A stretch of 64,000 nucleotides of DNA from Erigeron canadensis (Eukaryota > Streptophyta > Magnoliopsida > Asterales > Asteraceae). Positions 38,015 through 48,350 of this stretch are shown here, piece after piece; the stretch's first letter is position 1; the number at the start of each line of letters is the position of its first letter. The stretch covers positions 124,001 to 188,000 of the forward strand of contig NC_057764.1 of the NCBI RefSeq assembly GCF_010389155.1. Reading direction: 5' to 3'. Below the pieces are notes generated by a model, which did no database searches, was not told where the DNA came from, and saw only the letters and a program-made list of their open reading frames with translations. The position numbers and the translations under genes were made by a program.

Positions 38015-38017
38015 CTA
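38015..38017 (-). promoter_or_regulatory. In-frame TAG in a CAR-N-B-A readthrough context
   Basis: On the minus strand the context is CAA-TAG-CAG-GCA, with the same frame open on both sides. TAG followed by CAR NBA is the type I leaky-stop context known from plant RNA viruses. SIRE1 of soybean was reported to use stop suppression ahead of its env-like ORF. Whether it operates here is inference. Confidence 0.5.
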
Positions 38018-38932
38018 TTGAAGAAGTTGGGACAGCATCTTCTTAATGTCCCCAACTTCTTGCTCCAGGTGCATTTGGCGCTTACTATCTTCCTCAGTGA
38101 AAGAGACTTGAGTAGGAAGACTGGCCATTTGAGTCTCCAAGGCATTTATGGCCTTGGTGTTGCATTCAACCTGGGAGATAAGAGGAGAAACCAGGTCAGC
38201 AACCCTTTTCGCTTCAGCAGCAGTAGATTCACTGCTGCTGGATGCCTTCTTTGCTGAGAACCCTCGAATGGCCTGTTGATCCTTTTTGATAGCATTTGTA
38301 TAAGTGCGCAGCTTCTCTTGATCAGCAGCCATAGAGACAGATTTTTCCTTAAGAGTTTCGATGCTGGCAGTGTTTTCGTTCTGCTTGCTGTACCAGCTCT
38401 CCAAGATCTTCACCAATCTGTCATCTTCATGAGTTTTAAGTTGAACAGCCAGTGTGGCAGCCTTGGTGAGATCATTTAATTGGTGCTCCACCCTGGCCAG
38501 CCTGTCAGAAGAGTTAGTGGAGTAAGAGATACCCAACTCTTTGACAGTTTGAGAATCGATAGGCTTGGCAGCAGAAGAACAGCCAGGAACACTTTGAAAG
38601 GAATAGGGCATGCCAAGGGAGGGCATAGTGTTCACTGGTTGCAAGGGTGGAGTCTGAGGTCTGGCAGAAAGAGTCAGCACCTCAGTTTCTTCAGTATTAG
38701 CTGCTGCATTATCATCAGCAGCAGCTTCTTCAACATTTTCATTGATGGCTGCTGTATTTACATCAACAGCAGCAGCCTCTTCATCAACCTCCATATCACT
38801 TGCCTCAATTTCATCAGCCTGGTTGGAGGAATCCAGCTGGAATTCATCAGCAACAAACTCTCCCAACTCAATCACTTTCATCATTACTAACATCTCCTTC
38901 AGCATCACCTTCAAGATTTTCACCAACAGCAC
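38015..38932 (-). CDS. Sirevirus 3' ORF, middle part
   Basis: 305 codons, Asp/Glu/Ala-rich at the start (several E-x-A-A-A-D-like runs) and predicted helical towards the C-terminus (heptad-like HLEQEVGDIKKMLSQLLQ). The real reading frame enters from the upstream 548-codon frame at about 38870-38930. The two frames overlap out of phase, indicating a small indel. The frame ends at the amber at 38015. No known domain was recognised. Confidence 0.6.
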   Translation of the reverse strand: MLLVKILKVMLKEMLVMMKVIELGEFVADEFQLDSSNQADEIEASDMEVDEEAAAVDVNTAAINENVEEAAADDNAAANTEETEVLTLSARPQTPPLQPVNTMPSLGMPYSFQSVPGCSSAAKPIDSQTVKELGISYSTNSSDRLARVEHQLNDLTKAATLAVQLKTHEDDRLVKILESWYSKQNENTASIETLKEKSVSMAADQEKLRTYTNAIKKDQQAIRGFSAKKASSSSESTAAEAKRVADLVSPLISQVECNTKAINALETQMASLPTQVSFTEEDSKRQMHLEQEVGDIKKMLSQLLQ

Positions 38933-40514
38933 CTAACCTTTCTTCAAGAGCAAAATTTAGAGGGGTAGGGGAACTGTGTGCCTCAGCTTCAGTGTGTTGT
39001 TCCACCAAAGCATCATCGGCCGTAGACTTTGTTGTCTCTAGCATCACCTGTGATATGGCTGCTGACAACGACTCAGAGGGTTGAGAAGAAGAGGAGGGAA
39101 TAATTTGTTTGGTGGACTCAACTCTAATGGGCTGGGGTGGCCCTTGATCTTCACCAACTATGCCTATAGAAGTTTGAGGTGGCTGCTTTCGGTTACCCTT
39201 TTTCTCGTCAGCAGCCTTTTTTGAGGTTGCTGATGGGCTGGCTGGGTCTCTATTGTCCTTGGGCAGTGAGGACTTCTTAACCTTAGTTGTTTTGCCCTTT
39301 GGTACTCGCTGCTGCTGTTTTGGGACAACAGCAGGAGGTGAAGTGGAAGAAGATACAAGTGTTTTGGCTTTCTTGGGAGCTTTGGAGGTTGCTGGGGGGA
39401 TTATCAGCATACCAGCTCCAGTAGGGTTAGGTTTATAGATTTCAGGATATACAGAATAAAGTACCTGCCTTATAGCTGGAGTGAGCACAGCATACTTGGA
39501 GTCAAATTGCTCAGGGTCGCAAGCAAGAGTTTTATATACAGAGCTCGCCACCCTTGGAGAGAGAAGATAGTGAGCACCTTCAGGAAGATATTCTTCCTTC
39601 AGTTCATGCTTGAAGATCAGCGATAGAAATCTTGAAAATGGTACAGAGCTTGACCTGTTCCTTATGGTGACCTTTCCCTTTAGGTCTTCAAAAATGACAC
39701 TGGCAAAGTCTATATTTCGACCATTTGCCAGTGCATAAATCATCTGCATTTGAGCAGCAGTGGCTTGATCAAATGAGCCACTATTTCCACCAAGGCACTG
39801 GATAACATGAGTAAATAGCAACCTCCAGACCCCAGGCAAGAACTTCTTTTGTGGGTTGCTATGAACAGGTGTGGGTGGAACTGTGTTAGATCCGTACCCA
39901 ATGGACAGCAGCCATTCCTTCCACACATTTGTTTCTACAAGTCCAACAAATGGTCGTTCTTCAGTCTGATTGGGAAGACGAAGAACTTGTCTCAGTAGAT
40001 CCACAGAGATAGATATAGTACGTGTCCCTTTCATGACGGTACCAGTAATGGTACTATTTGCAACTTTATAATCACATGTCCACCAGAATTCCCTTAGGAG
40101 GTGGACAGCTATTTCTTTAGGATCGCTATAAATAGGCCTTCTAACTGGGCATCCCATTATGAAGTCGAGCATTGAGAAGTAACCTTTGATTTTTGAAGGG
40201 ATCTCTTCAGATCCCAGATAGTTATTGGCCTTGATAACTAGCTTAGAGGCTTGGAAAGACACTTGATTAAAAGGATCAATGCCTTCATTATCATAGATTT
40301 TGGAGTTGAGATAAGAAAGATTTTGTTGTTCAGGAGCAGATGAAGAAGCCATTTTAGATGAGAGTGAAGATGAAAGAAAATTAGAAGATGAATGTTTTGA
40401 GGGAATATGAAAGATTTGAGAGAAATTTAGAAATTTGAGAGAATATGAGAGATTTAGGGAGTTTAGAGAGAAAGAAATGAACGTAAAAGAAGGTGAAGAG
40501 GAAGAGATTTGCAT
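38868..40514 (-). CDS. Sirevirus 3' ORF, proximal part
   Basis: 548 codons from 40514. The likelier start is Met at 40352 (MASSSAPEQQN), because the upstream part is Ser/Phe-rich low complexity. The first ~300 residues are globular-looking, with WWTCDYKVANSTI, TISISVDLLRQVLRLPN and GVWRLLFTHVIQCLGG. This resembles the unnamed domain carried after pol in many plant Copia annotations. A Pro/Lys/Ser-rich linker follows. The frame ends at 38868 just after overlapping the next frame, consistent with a frameshift. Molecular function is unknown; particle or host-interaction roles are only speculation. Confidence 0.65.
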   Translation of the reverse strand: MQISSSSPSFTFISFSLNSLNLSYSLKFLNFSQIFHIPSKHSSSNFLSSSLSSKMASSSAPEQQNLSYLNSKIYDNEGIDPFNQVSFQASKLVIKANNYLGSEEIPSKIKGYFSMLDFIMGCPVRRPIYSDPKEIAVHLLREFWWTCDYKVANSTITGTVMKGTRTISISVDLLRQVLRLPNQTEERPFVGLVETNVWKEWLLSIGYGSNTVPPTPVHSNPQKKFLPGVWRLLFTHVIQCLGGNSGSFDQATAAQMQMIYALANGRNIDFASVIFEDLKGKVTIRNRSSSVPFSRFLSLIFKHELKEEYLPEGAHYLLSPRVASSVYKTLACDPEQFDSKYAVLTPAIRQVLYSVYPEIYKPNPTGAGMLIIPPATSKAPKKAKTLVSSSTSPPAVVPKQQQRVPKGKTTKVKKSSLPKDNRDPASPSATSKKAADEKKGNRKQPPQTSIGIVGEDQGPPQPIRVESTKQIIPSSSSQPSESLSAAISQVMLETTKSTADDALVEQHTEAEAHSSPTPLNFALEERLGAVGENLEGDAEGDVSNDESD

Positions 40515-40918
40515 ATATATGGCATGGATATGGGTCCCATGACTGCAAAAAGTGAGTCGTCATGTGTACTCTCTTTCATACGTGGCAAAAAAAATTATAT
40601 TAAATTGTGAGACACTATTTATATGTACGTATGAGAGAAGTATGATGTGACTATATGGACCACGATTTCAACTGTACTCAAGTTCATACGGCGCGTACAG
40701 TGTACAAGTTGCCCATTTGGGAGAAAATCGAGGTAATCGTTTGAGATATATATAATAAAATATTAACAAAAATACGTAGTGGAGTACACTCAGATAAATT
40801 GAGGTATCCACTGAAGAGTTTATTTAAAAATAATGATTACCAAGTTTTAATCAGCACCACAAAGACAGAGAGGGTGGATGCTGATGAACATTAAACAATT
40901 TTTAGCAAATTGTCAGCC

Positions 40919-41234
40919 ATCAACGGATTTTATAAGTCTTTACCAGCAGCCGTTTGCTGCTGGACTAGATAGGGACTTTCAACACCCTATTGCTTTTATT
41001 ATGCTTTTTTCCAAAGCATCAGGGATCAACGGATTTTATAAGTCTTTACCAGCAGCCGTTTGCTACTGGACTAGATAGGGACTTTCAGCACCCTATTACT
41101 TTTGTTATGCTTTTTCCCAAAGCATCAGGGATCAACAGATTTTATGTGTCGTTACCACAGCTGTTTGTTGTGGACTGGATGGAAACTTTTGGCTTTCCAT
41201 TGCCTTTATTTTGCTTTTTCCCAAAGCAACAGGG
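40919..41234. repeat. Three ~106-bp tandem repeats between pol and 3' ORF
   Basis: Units start at 40919, 41025 and 41131 with 'atcaacggat' or 'atcaacagat' and run to 'aaagcatcaggg'. The first two are near identical and the third is diverged. They lie in the non-coding spacer of the Sirevirus element after the pol stop. Such spacer repeats vary in copy number between copies of an element. Confidence 0.9.
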
Positions 41235-41329
41235 ATCAGCGAGTAAAAAGAAGAGCTCGCTGATGACTTTGACTTAAAAAGTCGCTGCTCATCTTCATAA
41301 AAGGAAGATGGGCAGCAAAACATGAGTGA

Positions 41330-42550
41330 TCATGTTGCTGAATTTGTAGGATCACAATTTAACATTCCCAACCTGCTGACGAGATCCTTGAATCTTTTTT
41401 CATTTAAAGGTTTAGTGAAGATGTCAGCAAGTTGGTCATCAGTGGGAATGAAGTAAATTTCAACATCCCCCTTCATGACATGATCACGAATGAAGTGATA
41501 CCTAATGTCAATATGCTTAGTTTTGGAATGCTGAACAGGATTATGTGTGATAGCAGTAGCACTAGTGTTATCACACATGATGGGGATCTTAGAAAAATTT
41601 AGGTCATAGTCAGCAAGTTGGTTTTTCATCCAAAGGACTTGTGCACAACAACTTGCTGCAAACACATACTCTGCTTCAGCAGTGGAGATGGAAACTGTAT
41701 GCTGTTTCTTACTAGACCAACTAGTCAGCCTTCCCCCCAACAGTTGACATCCACCACTAGTACTTTTCCTATCTAACATGCAACTAGCATAGTCAGAATC
41801 AGAGTATGCAACTAAATCAAAGTTAGAATCCTTGGGATACCAGAGACCTAGAGAGGAAGTCCCTTTAAGATATTTAAAGATACGGTTGACAGCGAGAAGA
41901 TGAGACTCCCTGGGTGATGCTTGATATCTTGCACAAAAACAAGTAGCAAACATGATGTCTGGACGACTCGCTGTGAGATACATCAGTGAGCCAATCATCC
42001 CACGATAGAAGGTGGGGTTCACATGCTGACCATCAAGGTCAGCATGGAGATTGTTTGGAGGAGACATGAGAGTAGGCTTTGTGGTGATATTAGACATATC
42101 AAATTTGGCCAGCATGTCTCGTATATACTTTTCTTGGTTTATAAAGATGCCATCAGTGAGCTGACGAATTTGTAGACCAAGGAAGAAGGTTAGCTCACCC
42201 ATTATACTCATTTCAAAGTGAGAAGACATTAGTGAGCTAAATTTATTGCAAAGTTTCTTGCTGGAGGATCCAAATATGATGTCATCGACATATATTTGCA
42301 CATAGAGAACATGAGCACCCTTTCTATAGATAAAGAGGGTGCTGTCTATAGATTCTCGTTGAAACTCATGAGAAAGAATAAATTCAGAGAGAGTGTCATA
42401 CCAAGCTCTGGGAGCTTGTTTAAGACCATATAATGCTTTATAAAGATGATAGACGTGGTTTGGCTTGGTTAGATCTTCAAAACCAGGTGGCTGCTCCACA
42501 TAAACTTCTTCTTCGAGTTTTCCATTTAGGAAAGCACTCTTGACATCCAT
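41330..42550 (-). CDS. Copia reverse transcriptase (C-terminal part) and RNase H
   Basis: 406 codons. [10 protein letters not shown] and [24 protein letters not shown], and the catalytic YVDDIIFGS are Copia reverse-transcriptase motifs. [32 protein letters not shown] and [12 protein letters not shown] are RNase H motifs. The stop TGA is at 41330-41332. It is joined to the preceding RT fragment only by a frame change near 42545, where the minus strand has an apparent 2-nt expansion of a TA run before the MDVKSAF motif. The active-site residues themselves are intact. Confidence 0.93.
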   Translation of the reverse strand: MDVKSAFLNGKLEEEVYVEQPPGFEDLTKPNHVYHLYKALYGLKQAPRAWYDTLSEFILSHEFQRESIDSTLFIYRKGAHVLYVQIYVDDIIFGSSSKKLCNKFSSLMSSHFEMSIMGELTFFLGLQIRQLTDGIFINQEKYIRDMLAKFDMSNITTKPTLMSPPNNLHADLDGQHVNPTFYRGMIGSLMYLTASRPDIMFATCFCARYQASPRESHLLAVNRIFKYLKGTSSLGLWYPKDSNFDLVAYSDSDYASCMLDRKSTSGGCQLLGGRLTSWSSKKQHTVSISTAEAEYVFAASCCAQVLWMKNQLADYDLNFSKIPIMCDNTSATAITHNPVQHSKTKHIDIRYHFIRDHVMKGDVEIYFIPTDDQLADIFTKPLNEKRFKDLVSRLGMLNCDPTNSAT

Positions 42551-42987
42551 TTGATATATACAGTGAAGTTTCGATAAGCAGCATGTGTCAGGAATAAGCG
42601 TATTGCTTCAAGTCTAGCTACTGGAGCAAAGGTTTCGTCATAGTCGACACCTTCTTCTTGAAGGTAACCTTGAGCTACTAACCTAGCCTTGTTGCGTATA
42701 ACAACACCATCTTCCTCCATCTTATTCCTATAAACCCATTTAGTTCCAATGGGTTCTTTGCCAGGAGGAAGAGGAACTAAGAACCAGACATGCTGTCTTT
42801 GGAATTGTGTTAGTTCTTCTTGCATGGCTGCAACCCACGATGGGTCAACCATGGCCTCTCCAATATTCTTAGGAGTGATCATTGACAAGAAATTAACATA
42901 TAGACATGTGTTTCTAGTCGCTGATCTAGTCACAATACCCTGCTGAGGATCACCAATAATTTGGTGAGTAGATGACTTGAAGTCCAT
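42526..42987 (-). CDS. Copia reverse transcriptase, N-terminal fragment
   Basis: 153 codons containing [48 protein letters not shown] and [13 protein letters not shown]. This is the standard N-terminal half of the Copia RT. The frame is lost at both ends: upstream against the integrase frame near 42985 and downstream against the RT/RNase H frame near 42545. It belongs to the single pol polyprotein of the Sirevirus element. Confidence 0.9.
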   Translation of the reverse strand: MDFKSSTHQIIGDPQQGIVTRSATRNTCLYVNFLSMITPKNIGEAMVDPSWVAAMQEELTQFQRQHVWFLVPLPPGKEPIGTKWVYRNKMEEDGVVIRNKARLVAQGYLQEEGVDYDETFAPVARLEAIRLFLTHAAYRNFTVYIKWMSRVLS

Positions 42988-44762
42988 TTAAGTGATGGGA
43001 CACTTGATGAACCTAGAGTGGCAGCGGGAGTCATTTTTATGGGATCAGCTGGAGAAGAATAAGAGGAGAAATCAATGGTAATTGAAGGATCAAGAGGAGT
43101 TTGATCAGTGGAGCCATTTGACTGATTTGAGTTATCAATGATGGGGTCATCAGCAGACTCCATGTCTTTAGTGTTAGCTGAGGCATCATGAAACTCATCA
43201 TCAGCAGAGTCATCAACTTGCACATCACCAGCCAGTGATCTAGGTTTGGCTGATGCAGCATGGATTGACCTTAAGATAGGCTCAACTGGCTCAATCGTAT
43301 AGATATGAGTAGCAACTTGCTCCAGCTCAGGGTCAGCCAGACTGTCCTCAGTGAGTTGCTGATCAAGAGGAGGTGAGCAAGAAGCATCAACAAATGAGTC
43401 AGCATCCTCCTTAGGAGGATTAGTGAACTCATTGAAGATCTCTTCAGTAGAAGATGGCTGGATATCTTTAAGAGCAAATGAGCTTTCATCAAAAGTAACA
43501 TGAATGGATTCATCCACTTTTTGAAGTAGAGTATTGAATACTCTAAAAGCTTTGCTAATGGAAGAGTATCCAACAAAGTAACCATCATCAGCTTTAGGAT
43601 CAAATTTGCCTAAATGATCCTTATTATTAAGAATAAACACAGGACAGCCAAATACATGGAAGTATTTGATTTGAGGTTTCTTTCCTCTTAAAACTTCATA
43701 TGCTGTTTTGTCATGTCTTTTAACAATGAGACATCGATTTTGAGTGTGACAAGCAGTGTTGACTGCTTCAGCCCAAAACCTACTGGGAAGAGAGGACTCA
43801 CTGAGCATAGTACGTGCTGCCTCTATAAGAGTTCTATTTCTCCTTTCAGCAACACCATTTTGCTTAGGAGTTCTAGTGGAAGAGAAGTTTTGTGAGATCC
43901 CTTGATCAGCACAAAAAGTTTCAAGAGTATGGTTTCTAAACTCAGTGCCATGATCACTTCTGAGTTCTTTGACCCTTATGCTGTTGAGATTTTCCATTTT
44001 CTTAATGAATTTGATAATTTCATCAGCAGCATCACTCTTAGAATTAAGAAAAATTGTCCAAGTATATCGTGAATATTCATCCACAATTACTAAAGTGTAT
44101 CTGCTACCCTTTAGACTTTGGACATTCACTGGTCCAAAAAGGTCCATGTGAAGAAGGTGAAAGCAACCCTTAACAGAGTTAGCTTGTTTAGTTTTGAAAG
44201 TAGCTCTATGGCATTTGCCTTTTTCACAAGCACCACAAAGTCTATCTTTTTCAAAGGACAGAGGAGGAAGGCCACGAACAAGGTTCCTTTTGGCCAGTGA
44301 GTTTATGGTTTTGAAGTTCACATGCAACATACGCTTGTGCCATAACCAATTTAACTCGGATGCTGACTTAGCAAAGAAACAAGTCTCACCATCAGTCTTG
44401 AAAGGAGTGAAGTCTACAAGATATACATCTCTTTTTCTTGGTGCAACCAAGACGACTTCTTTGTTGATGTTTACTACAGTGCCTTGATGTTTATCAAGGA
44501 TTACCTTGTAGTCAGCATCACATAGTTGACTTATGCTGATGAGATTATGCTTTAATCCATTTACATAAGCAACTTTAGAGAATTTTATGAGGCCATTAGA
44601 AAGAAGACCATACCCTTCAGTCTGTCCAGTGGAGTAGTCACCAAACACCACTGTAGGACTAGGTGCCTCAGTATAGTTATCCATCAGGGACTTAGAGCCT
44701 GTCATTTGTTTTGAACAACCGCTGTCCAAATACCACACTCCTTTACCTAGCGAGCCCTGCAT
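42930..44762 (-). CDS. Copia protease and integrase
   Basis: 610 codons. The order is an aspartic protease motif [14 protein letters not shown], then a GAG-pre-integrase zinc region (H...H...[14 protein letters not shown]), then an integrase core with acidic residues in [19 protein letters not shown] and [11 protein letters not shown] (DD35E type), then a C-terminal variable, acidic linker. The frame differs from the zinc-knuckle ORF upstream. A single-base shift lies at about 44775-44790, where the continuing sequence before MQGSLGKG is readable in this frame. The catalytic triad is present, so the break is in the frame, not the active site. Confidence 0.93.
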   Translation of the reverse strand: MQGSLGKGVWYLDSGCSKQMTGSKSLMDNYTEAPSPTVVFGDYSTGQTEGYGLLSNGLIKFSKVAYVNGLKHNLISISQLCDADYKVILDKHQGTVVNINKEVVLVAPRKRDVYLVDFTPFKTDGETCFFAKSASELNWLWHKRMLHVNFKTINSLAKRNLVRGLPPLSFEKDRLCGACEKGKCHRATFKTKQANSVKGCFHLLHMDLFGPVNVQSLKGSRYTLVIVDEYSRYTWTIFLNSKSDAADEIIKFIKKMENLNSIRVKELRSDHGTEFRNHTLETFCADQGISQNFSSTRTPKQNGVAERRNRTLIEAARTMLSESSLPSRFWAEAVNTACHTQNRCLIVKRHDKTAYEVLRGKKPQIKYFHVFGCPVFILNNKDHLGKFDPKADDGYFVGYSSISKAFRVFNTLLQKVDESIHVTFDESSFALKDIQPSSTEEIFNEFTNPPKEDADSFVDASCSPPLDQQLTEDSLADPELEQVATHIYTIEPVEPILRSIHAASAKPRSLAGDVQVDDSADDEFHDASANTKDMESADDPIIDNSNQSNGSTDQTPLDPSITIDFSSYSSPADPIKMTPAATLGSSSVPSLKWTSSHLLTKLLVILSRVL

Positions 44763-44779
44763 GGATGAAAAGAAAGGAT

Positions 44780-46105
44780 TTAGGGTTCACTTTGTTCATC
44801 CGATGCTATGTCAGCAGGATTAACTGAAGGTACTTCAGGGGAGGATATTTGGTCTTCAGAGAAAGCCTCCTCAAGAGTAGTGTGATTTCCTACAGAGACA
44901 GTAGTGTTATCTTCATTGGAGGGCATTATGGTGGCTTCATATCTACGAAGATATGCACAGCTGCTCACTACATCAGGAGCGCTATACTCAACCAGCATTG
45001 GAGGTTGTCCCCAAGCGCTAGAAATAACCCTCTCAGAATGGGGAATTTCAATGCGCTGAGCTGCAATGTATTCAGAAATGCTTGCATTTGTGACAGAGGA
45101 GGTGTCACTGATAGCAGGCTCAGTAGAGAGGTTCTCACTGATCCGTGTAGAGGATGAAGATGTTTCAATAGCTGCAGAGATGTCTAGTTGAACTACAACC
45201 GCTGGAGCATCTCTTGGGCTAAATAAAACACATTCAGAGGCAACATGTCCTCTGCTACTACAAAGATAGCATTTTTTGTCAGAGGGATTGCCATGGTTCT
45301 GAATGAGAAAGTCCCTTAGCTGAGAGGAAAGATCATTTACTCGCTGAGTAAGTTCATTTATTTGAGGAGTAGAGGAAGAGGAAGCCTTGCTCTTTTGCTT
45401 AGACTTGGACTTATTCCTTTGTCTAAGTTTAGGAGGGGGCATTCGAGGAACAGGACCAAGGATGGATTCACCATGATGATTTTGAGGATTTTGATGTCCT
45501 CTAATCATGGTCCATGCTTGCTTTCCAACAGGATAGGAAGAAGAGGGACCTTGCAGAGACTGATTCACATGGTTAGGAGTTGTGGATCTGACTTGACATT
45601 TTGGAGAGACTGACCTCATTTGTCTATGGGGTAAGTACTCCTTGTTGGACACTGAGGATTGACTGTGCTGAGAGGGCACTTGTCCTCTTTGTGGAGTAAT
45701 ATGTCTCATTTGCTGATGTGGCAAATGTCCTCGCTGAGGAGTTATAGGCCTTACCTGCTGATGAGGAAGGTGTCCCCGCTGAGGAGTTATAGGCCTGTTT
45801 TGAGAAGGCAGTCTTCCTCTTTTAGGAGTAACATGCCTTAGATTAGATTTTGAAGGCATAGATTGAGATGCTATAATAGTTTGAGCATCAGTATGCACAG
45901 CCTTTGTGGGAAGTACATGCTGGTGTCTTACATCAGCGAACCTAACCCTTCTGTTCATTAGATGATCAAACATTGAATCTGCATGGGTAGGTTCCAGCTG
46001 AGAGGAAGATTGGGCACTAGAATGTTGCTGAACGACATGATTGACTCGCTGAGGAGTACCATAGTCATAGGGAGTGATATGTCGTATTTTATGCCCATTT
46101 CCCAT
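44780..46105 (-). CDS. Sirevirus gag-pol linker with zinc knuckle and 17-aa repeats
   Basis: 441 codons. The N-terminal half contains tandem ~17-residue repeats built on I-T-P-Q-R-G-H-L-P-H-Q-Q-[VM]-R. The C-terminal half has a CCHC knuckle (CYLCSSRGHVASEC), a second nucleic-acid-binding site besides the one in gag. It is basic throughout, suggesting RNA binding. The frame is opened by an inserted block on its 5' side (46106-47564), so its Met is not the original start. The true frame came from the upstream gag region. Confidence 0.7.
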   Translation of the reverse strand: MGNGHKIRHITPYDYGTPQRVNHVVQQHSSAQSSSQLEPTHADSMFDHLMNRRVRFADVRHQHVLPTKAVHTDAQTIIASQSMPSKSNLRHVTPKRGRLPSQNRPITPQRGHLPHQQVRPITPQRGHLPHQQMRHITPQRGQVPSQHSQSSVSNKEYLPHRQMRSVSPKCQVRSTTPNHVNQSLQGPSSSYPVGKQAWTMIRGHQNPQNHHGESILGPVPRMPPPKLRQRNKSKSKQKSKASSSSTPQINELTQRVNDLSSQLRDFLIQNHGNPSDKKCYLCSSRGHVASECVLFSPRDAPAVVVQLDISAAIETSSSSTRISENLSTEPAISDTSSVTNASISEYIAAQRIEIPHSERVISSAWGQPPMLVEYSAPDVVSSCAYLRRYEATIMPSNEDNTTVSVGNHTTLEEAFSEDQISSPEVPSVNPADIASDEQSEP

Positions 46106-47564
46106 AGCTTAAAGTGTCGTTTAGTGAGGATTATGAGTCATTTTCGTATACATTTGGTGCGTTTATGGTATTTGTTAGTGTTTCAGGTAAAAACAGGTAC
46201 CGAAGCGATATTTTGCAGAAAACAGAGTTTCTGGAGGAAAATTGATGTTTACGGATGTTTCATGTGGCTCGTAGGTAAAGAATCGAAGAAAGTCAAGACT
46301 GGTCAAAAGTCAATGCTGGTCAACCTAAGAGTGCGACGCACCTCATGGAGTGCGTCGCCGTTTTGTTTGTCGTGGAAACAAGTGCTTCGCAGTTCAGTCA
46401 AAGTGCGACGCACATTCTCTATAGGCGACAAGAGGCCAGTCAACGAAGTCAAAGTCAATAAAAGTCAAAAGGAAAGTGCGACGCACTTAGTGAGGTGCGA
46501 CGCACCTGGGCGCCGAATTTGTCCAGTTTTCTGAATCATATAAATAGCTGCAAAAACATTCCAAAAATTTATCTTTCACTTTTCAGACGATTTTAAGAGC
46601 TTTTCCTAGGGTTTATCTTATTTTTCATCATTGTGGAGGATCAAAGACTCGTTCGGAATCATTTCGTTATTCGTTTTTCAATCCTTTGTATTCGGTAACA
46701 ATGAATTCTTTCGTTTTGATATGTTATTTCATATCTAATATGAGTGGTTAATCGCCTTTTCATCCATCTTGATGGAGTGAGACATTATGTAGGGATTGCA
46801 CAATATTTATTAATTCAAGTGATTTGATTTAACGTTTTGTCGTGAACTTAATCTATTAATTCTTTGTTATTCAATTATTGATTGCGGATGATTTGTGCTC
46901 ATTGCTTATTGACGACTAGGATTTGGGTATAAGTTATTTTGATTGCTTAGTCAGAAGCAATTGGTTCTATGACGGGCACGGTAGAGGGTAATCAATAGTT
47001 GATAAGAATTAACGGGTTGACGGTTGGGTACAGTCGATAGGCAAAATTGTTATCTAAAATGACCAAAACCATTGTTTAACTAGGGAAGTTATAAAAAGGC
47101 GTCTCGGGGTACCGGTCTTAATAATGAAACTAGTTATTACAAGAGAATGAAATAAGTTGTTAACTTGACGGGTACGGGGTTTGGCAATAGATTTGAGTCT
47201 CGGTCGTTGAATCACCAAATTGAATCTGAACTTCATCAAAAGTGCAATCCTAACATTCTGTTGAGCGAAATCAAGATGGGTGACCTTTAAATTCTTGTTT
47301 TAAACTACAATCTCTTTTTCGATTAATCCTTTGGGATTACTAATTTTCAACTAACTACTTGCATTGTGACAACTCGGCCACAAAACCCCCCATTTTACTT
47401 GAATCATTAAACGTTTCTACAAATGCTTGTTTAAGTCCTTGCGAACGATCTCGGCTTACCATTTTTCATTATACTGCATACAATCAGGTACACTGCCTGT
47501 GAGTGTGTAGTTATCAGTATTTTTCGGTAAATCGTGTTATAAATTTAAAGCTAGATTTCTCACA
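46106..47564 (+). mobile_element. LTR-like insertion inside the Sirevirus gag-pol
   Basis: About 1.46 kb interrupts the polyprotein. In plus orientation it has a TATAAATA box at 46539-46546 and several copies of GTGCGACGCAC just upstream. No ORF follows. The composition resembles a Gypsy (Tat/Athila-like) solo LTR. Candidate ends are TGTCGTTTAGTGAGG near 46115 and CTCACATCA near 47568, but I could not match a 5-bp duplication. TAGCTT/AAGCTA words near the edges are inverted. Boundaries are approximate. Confidence 0.55.
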
Positions 47565-48350
47565 TCAGGGAGCAGCAATAGTGCTTCTTTTAAAGGGCTC
47601 AGCACCTTTTGCAGATAGACGCTGAGGAGCAATGGGTACATACCCATCACTTGAGATATCCCCTTTAAAGATTCTTGGAGGAGAATGTTGTATTCTTCCT
47701 TCATGTGGCATCATGCCAACAATGGGAAGATGGGAGAACATGTCAAAAGTACTGGTTGAGGAACTGGTACTTTTAACATTTGAGGAAGAGGGCACACTGG
47801 TGGATGCTGTAGCCTTAAAATCCATCTCAGCATGGTAGTCATTTTGTCCCTTGACAAAATACCACTTTTTCATCTCTTCTTGAGAGATGGAGGATGAACA
47901 GGGTGGAGGAATAGAGATTTCAGGCTTTACATCATCATTAAAAGAGTCAGCGATAGAGGCAGCAACATTAAAATTGCCACCAATCACTGCCTGTACTTGA
48001 GCAGGGACTTGCTCGCTCAAGCATTGATGATGAAATTTGGAAGCCTTTGACCAGGAGGTCACAATCTTCTTTAGATTAGAAACTTCAGCCTTGAGAGTTT
48101 CATTCTCAAGTTGGAGTTTCTTAGTCATCAACTCATGAGATTGAAGTTCAACATGAACATTTTTCAATTTCACAAGTTTTTCAGATTTTTCACTTAACTC
48201 TACTCCAGCAGAGTTAACTTTAGATTGAAGTTTAGCACGTAGACTTTCTACGAACCGAAGATCACAAGACAAGGACTCAATAATTTTGGTCTTGTCTTGA
48301 TTAGAAGAGGAAGAAAGAAGAGGGTGTACCTTTTTAATAGTGACGTTCAC
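47565..48350 (-). CDS. Sirevirus gag C-terminal coiled-coil region
   Basis: 261 codons lie in the same frame as, and immediately after, the 440-codon gag ORF, separated by one TAG (48351-48353). The section has a long Lys/Glu/Leu heptad region (SEKLVKLKNVHVELQSHE...ENETLKAEVSNLKK), expected to be a coiled coil, then a Ser/Pro-rich tail. The frame stops at TGA just at the edge of the inserted block. In an intact element gag would continue into the 46105-44780 segment. The extended coiled-coil gag is a Sirevirus trait. Confidence 0.65.
   Translation of the reverse strand: MNVTIKKVHPLLSSSSNQDKTKIIESLSCDLRFVESLRAKLQSKVNSAGVELSEKSEKLVKLKNVHVELQSHELMTKKLQLENETLKAEVSNLKKIVTSWSKASKFHHQCLSEQVPAQVQAVIGGNFNVAASIADSFNDDVKPEISIPPPCSSSISQEEMKKWYFVKGQNDYHAEMDFKATASTSVPSSSNVKSTSSSTSTFDMFSHLPIVGMMPHEGRIQHSPPRIFKGDISSDGYVPIAPQRLSAKGAEPFKRSTIAAP

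Noticed and set aside
37493..38479. Plus-strand open frames of 67-136 codons across 37493-38890
   Set aside because: They are antisense shadows of the Sirevirus 3' ORF. Composition follows the codon structure of the minus strand and no plus-strand family is recognisable.
36398..40514. Calling the 3' ORF a true envelope glycoprotein
   Set aside because: No signal peptide, transmembrane helix or glycoprotein pattern is visible. Position alone does not support that function.
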